Source: Cylindrodendrum hubeiense
Lineage: Eukaryota; Ascomycota; Sordariomycetes; Hypocreales; Nectriaceae
Length of the DNA stretch: 42,684 bases
Direction: 5' to 3'
Assembly: GCA_014621425.1 (NCBI GenBank)
Contig: JAANBB010000356.1
Coordinates: 1 to 42,684 of the forward strand
Shown: piece by piece, positions 40,344 through 42,684 of the stretch
Position numbering within the stretch: position 1 is the first letter of the stretch
How the letters are laid out: each line of letters opens with the position of its first letter
Made by a program: the position numbers and the translations under genes
Notes under the pieces: model-generated
What the model saw: only the letters and a program-made list of their open reading frames with translations
Told to the model about the DNA's origin: nothing
Databases searched by the model: none

Positions 40344-42045
40344 TCATCGCAAGTCGATAGAGGGGAAATAGCGGGGCCCAGCAAAGCCCCGAGCTATTAT
40401 GGACTGGATGTCGATGTTGCTCGTGGGGTCGTGGTGGGAGCTCCACATCTTGAGGAGGATAAAGCGGCCCGACACGGGGGGGTCAAAGCGGATGGTGCAC
40501 TTGCTCTTCTTCTTCTCGATGTAGAAGCGCGCGTACGGGGTTAGGAGCTCGCCGCCAACAGCGCGGACGGCGTCTTGAGTGGCCGAAGCGTGGGCCTCCC
40601 ACGCTTCGGACAGCGAGAGGGTGGAGCGTTCCCGATCGCGCTCTCGGTCTCGCTCGCGGTCGCGGTCACGATCACGGAGGCGGCGCAGGTTGGCGGCGCT
40701 GCCGGTATTAGAGTTACTGTTGTAGAGGCGCCAGTGGGAAGGGTGGTGAGGATCATCGAGATACTCGGAGCCAAAGGGGTTACCGACACCATCATCCGAG
40801 TCTGAGTCGGCTGTCTCAAAGGGTAGGGAGCCGATGTGGTTTGGGGCACGGCGGAGGAAGCGTGGGCCATCCTCATCCTCCTCCTCTTCACTGCACTCGA
40901 TGGTGACACGGAAGTCGGGCAGCGGGCTCGAGAACTCGCGGGGCATCTGGGACGTCCGTGGCTCATAGTCCTCGTTACATGCGCCGCGGTAGGCGTAGGC
41001 GGCACCACGGGAGCGCGTGGTTGTAGTACCGTTGTCGTGGTGCTGGATGGAGAGAATCTCGGGAGGTATGTGGCTGAGGCTCCCATCCCCAGAGCGAGAC
41101 TCGTTGTTGGGCCTGGGGGCGTACTGGATCTGATACTGGGCTGTTCGGTTGAGGATATCATCCTGGTTCATAGTTACAAAGACCATTCCTTCGCGCACAC
41201 TGTTGTCAAAGTCAGCTAATTCTGTACACATGGACACCTTATAAAAGGAAGAAGCTCGAGACTTACGGATGTGAGTAGTTCATGGATGCTGGCGCTTTGA
41301 TGACTAGCTCCTGCAAGGTAAATACTGTTGCTCCCTGGTGTCGCAGGACTATATTGCATCGGTTGCCCTTGGTGCAATATACCGAGTTGTCATCTCGGAG
41401 GATGTTCTCGGCGGCATACGAGGACTCGTTGGAGAACATGCCTCCGTCGCAACTAACAATCTCCATCTGAAGTTGGCCGGGTTCGACCTGGCCGTACCTG
41501 CCATAACGGAAGCCCTTGAAACTGGGCACCAGACGATCCGAATCCAGCTTCCGGCGTTTGTGTCGTCGATTAGAGTCGGGGAGGTCTTGGGGGCGAAGAG
41601 GCGGGGAGAAACTGGGTATGTGGTTTGGGTAGTCGGGGGTCAGTTGGTTTTGTAGATCGACCAGCAGTCGGATATGGGAATTAGCCTCCTCGAGAGACCG
41701 ATCCAGGTCCTCAAAGTGGGTGGGGCGGTTGTTCTCGGCGGCGGCGGTCCGCATGCGGTCGGCGCGGCGAGACATGGTAGGCCACCCCTCATCTGATGGA
41801 CGGAAGAAGTCGTCAAAGCTGGGGTCTCTGTTCTCGAGGTTGCGAATGCGCTCGGCGCGACGAGAAGCGGCGGTCCAATGCCGGGACTGGGGTCGACTAG
41901 ACGAAGCCGGCAGAGTGCTGTCTCGGTCGCGCTGGGCGGCGAGGGCTCGCAGGGAGGGAAGTCTGGGGACGGGGAGGGGTGGGAAGTCTTCGAGAGGCTC
42001 TCGGGAGTGGCGGCGGTGGGAGTTTGACCCCGACCTGGAAGACAT
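40344..42045 (-). CDS. Conserved fungal protein with probable split discoidin/DOC-like fold
   Basis: Two exons (41267-42045 and 40344-41199, intron 67 nt) encode 544 residues. The first 175 are Arg/Ser/Pro-rich, with a short helical stretch (SLEEANSHIRLLVDLQNQL) and a basic RRHKRRK near 165. Residues 178-300 look like the start of a beta-sandwich (MEIVSCDGG, YAAENILRDDNSVYCT, NIVLRHQGATVFTLQELVIKAP). Residues 475-544 look like its end (RFILLKMWSSHHDPTSNIDIQSIIARGF). This order of motifs recalls galactose-binding-like domains such as APC10/DOC and F5/8C. The roughly 175 residues between are acidic or disordered and include an alternating Arg-Asp/Arg-Glu tract near 435-451. The spliced junction reads HPVREGMVF. 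I do not know a named family or function. The fold call is inference from pattern. Confidence 0.7.
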
Positions 42046-42684
42046 GGTGGTGAAGGGAGGAAAGTCTGATCCCTAGATGCGGTGGGCGAGGTGGTCTGTG
42101 AGTTGGTGGGGGATTCGGCGGACGAGGCGGGCGAGGCGGGCGAGTCGGTGGGTGGGTATGACGTGCGAGCGGTCGGTGGTGGTCGAAGTGTGTAGATAAC
42201 GGTTCCAGAAGTGGTAGGTGATGATGTCTTGCATCCGGCGGCACGCCAACCTCGAAGTGTAGAATACTCTGTCAGGTGCTCTGTCACCTAAATCACTGTC
42301 TGCTGACACCGGCGAGGGATGTCGAGGTTCGAGTCGCAGCCAGGAGTCGAAATCGGGTCGGCAGGGTCGGCGCACCAGCGCTTGGAACGCAGAGGCAGGG
42401 TGCAGCTGCAGCGCAAATGACTCGACCGCGGGGGATGTGTGAGCTACTGTGGGCTATGGTTTAGCCCTCTGTCGCCGCGAAGCAGTCGGCTAGCTGCCTA
42501 TGCTACTTGTGATTGTGCCTGTGCCTGTGTTCCTCCCAGCCCAGAGCCAAGAGGTCAAGAAAGATCACGAGCGAGGCCGCCGAGGCGGGGGAGCATCATG
42601 TCGACGATGGCGTTTGGGGGTCTGGGGCGGGCGGAGACGGCGGCAAGCGGGTGGGCGGGCTCACCATCCAGAGAGAGTTAAGCG
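42046..42684. other. Region upstream of the discoidin-like gene, no gene seen
   Basis: This is the likely promoter and leader of the minus-strand gene that starts at 42045. The remaining sequence to the window edge has no convincing coding frame and no repeat of note. Confidence 0.55.

Overview
The window is nuclear DNA from a filamentous ascomycete. Genes are spread over both strands and carry short GT-AG introns, mostly 48-130 nt with CTAAC-like branch points. The intergenic DNA is fairly GC-rich, and leaders are pyrimidine-rich on the coding strand. The gene set and protein sequences look like a Sordariomycete, most likely Hypocreales. That placement rests on recognising proteins by eye, not on a search, and I cannot name a genus.

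Ten protein-coding genes can be supported. From left to right: TTI1 (minus, 1760-4993), a HEAT-repeat cofactor of PIKK kinases. A SidJ/UPF0613-like alpha/beta hydrolase (plus, 5591-6580), divergent from TTI1. A seven-exon YCF1-type ABCC vacuolar transporter (plus, 7407-12776). Then about 8.6 kb without a recognisable gene, where strand composition flips near 17.8 kb. A YDR124W/DUF2841-type protein (plus, 21394-23381). A Cbf1-like bHLH factor (minus, 25456-26430) with a long upstream region holding two CACGTG sites. FYV10/GID9 (plus, 29282-30676), the LisH-CTLH-CRA-RING subunit of the GID ubiquitin ligase. POP2/CAF1 deadenylase (minus, 31533-33054), convergent with FYV10. The B12/NDUFB3 subunit of complex I (plus, 33791-34255), divergent from POP2. 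A conserved-looking coiled-coil protein of unknown role (minus, 34925-36622). Two further unknowns follow: a multi-pass membrane protein (plus, 38934-39776) and a protein with a probable discoidin/DOC-like fold (minus, 40344-42045).

This is mostly housekeeping DNA: PIKK maturation, vacuolar detoxification, transcription, ubiquitin ligase, mRNA decay and respiration. The genes are not co-oriented and do not form a pathway or a biosynthetic cluster. I found no transposon, tRNA, rRNA or CRISPR array, and no clear new multi-gene system.

The most notable signals are these. FYV10 and POP2 each need one base removed from a five-C run to restore the family reading frame, 2.6 kb apart. The bHLH gene has a stop-free 72-nt intron that cuts the DNA-binding basic region. 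The ABC transporter has a 358-nt intron whose reading frame stays open for most of its length. A GGTA/TACC motif family, often palindromic, recurs between genes. The large gene-free block has opposite strand skews on its two sides. Exon limits were worked out by hand from splice signals, reading frame and remembered family conservation; none has been tested against transcripts.
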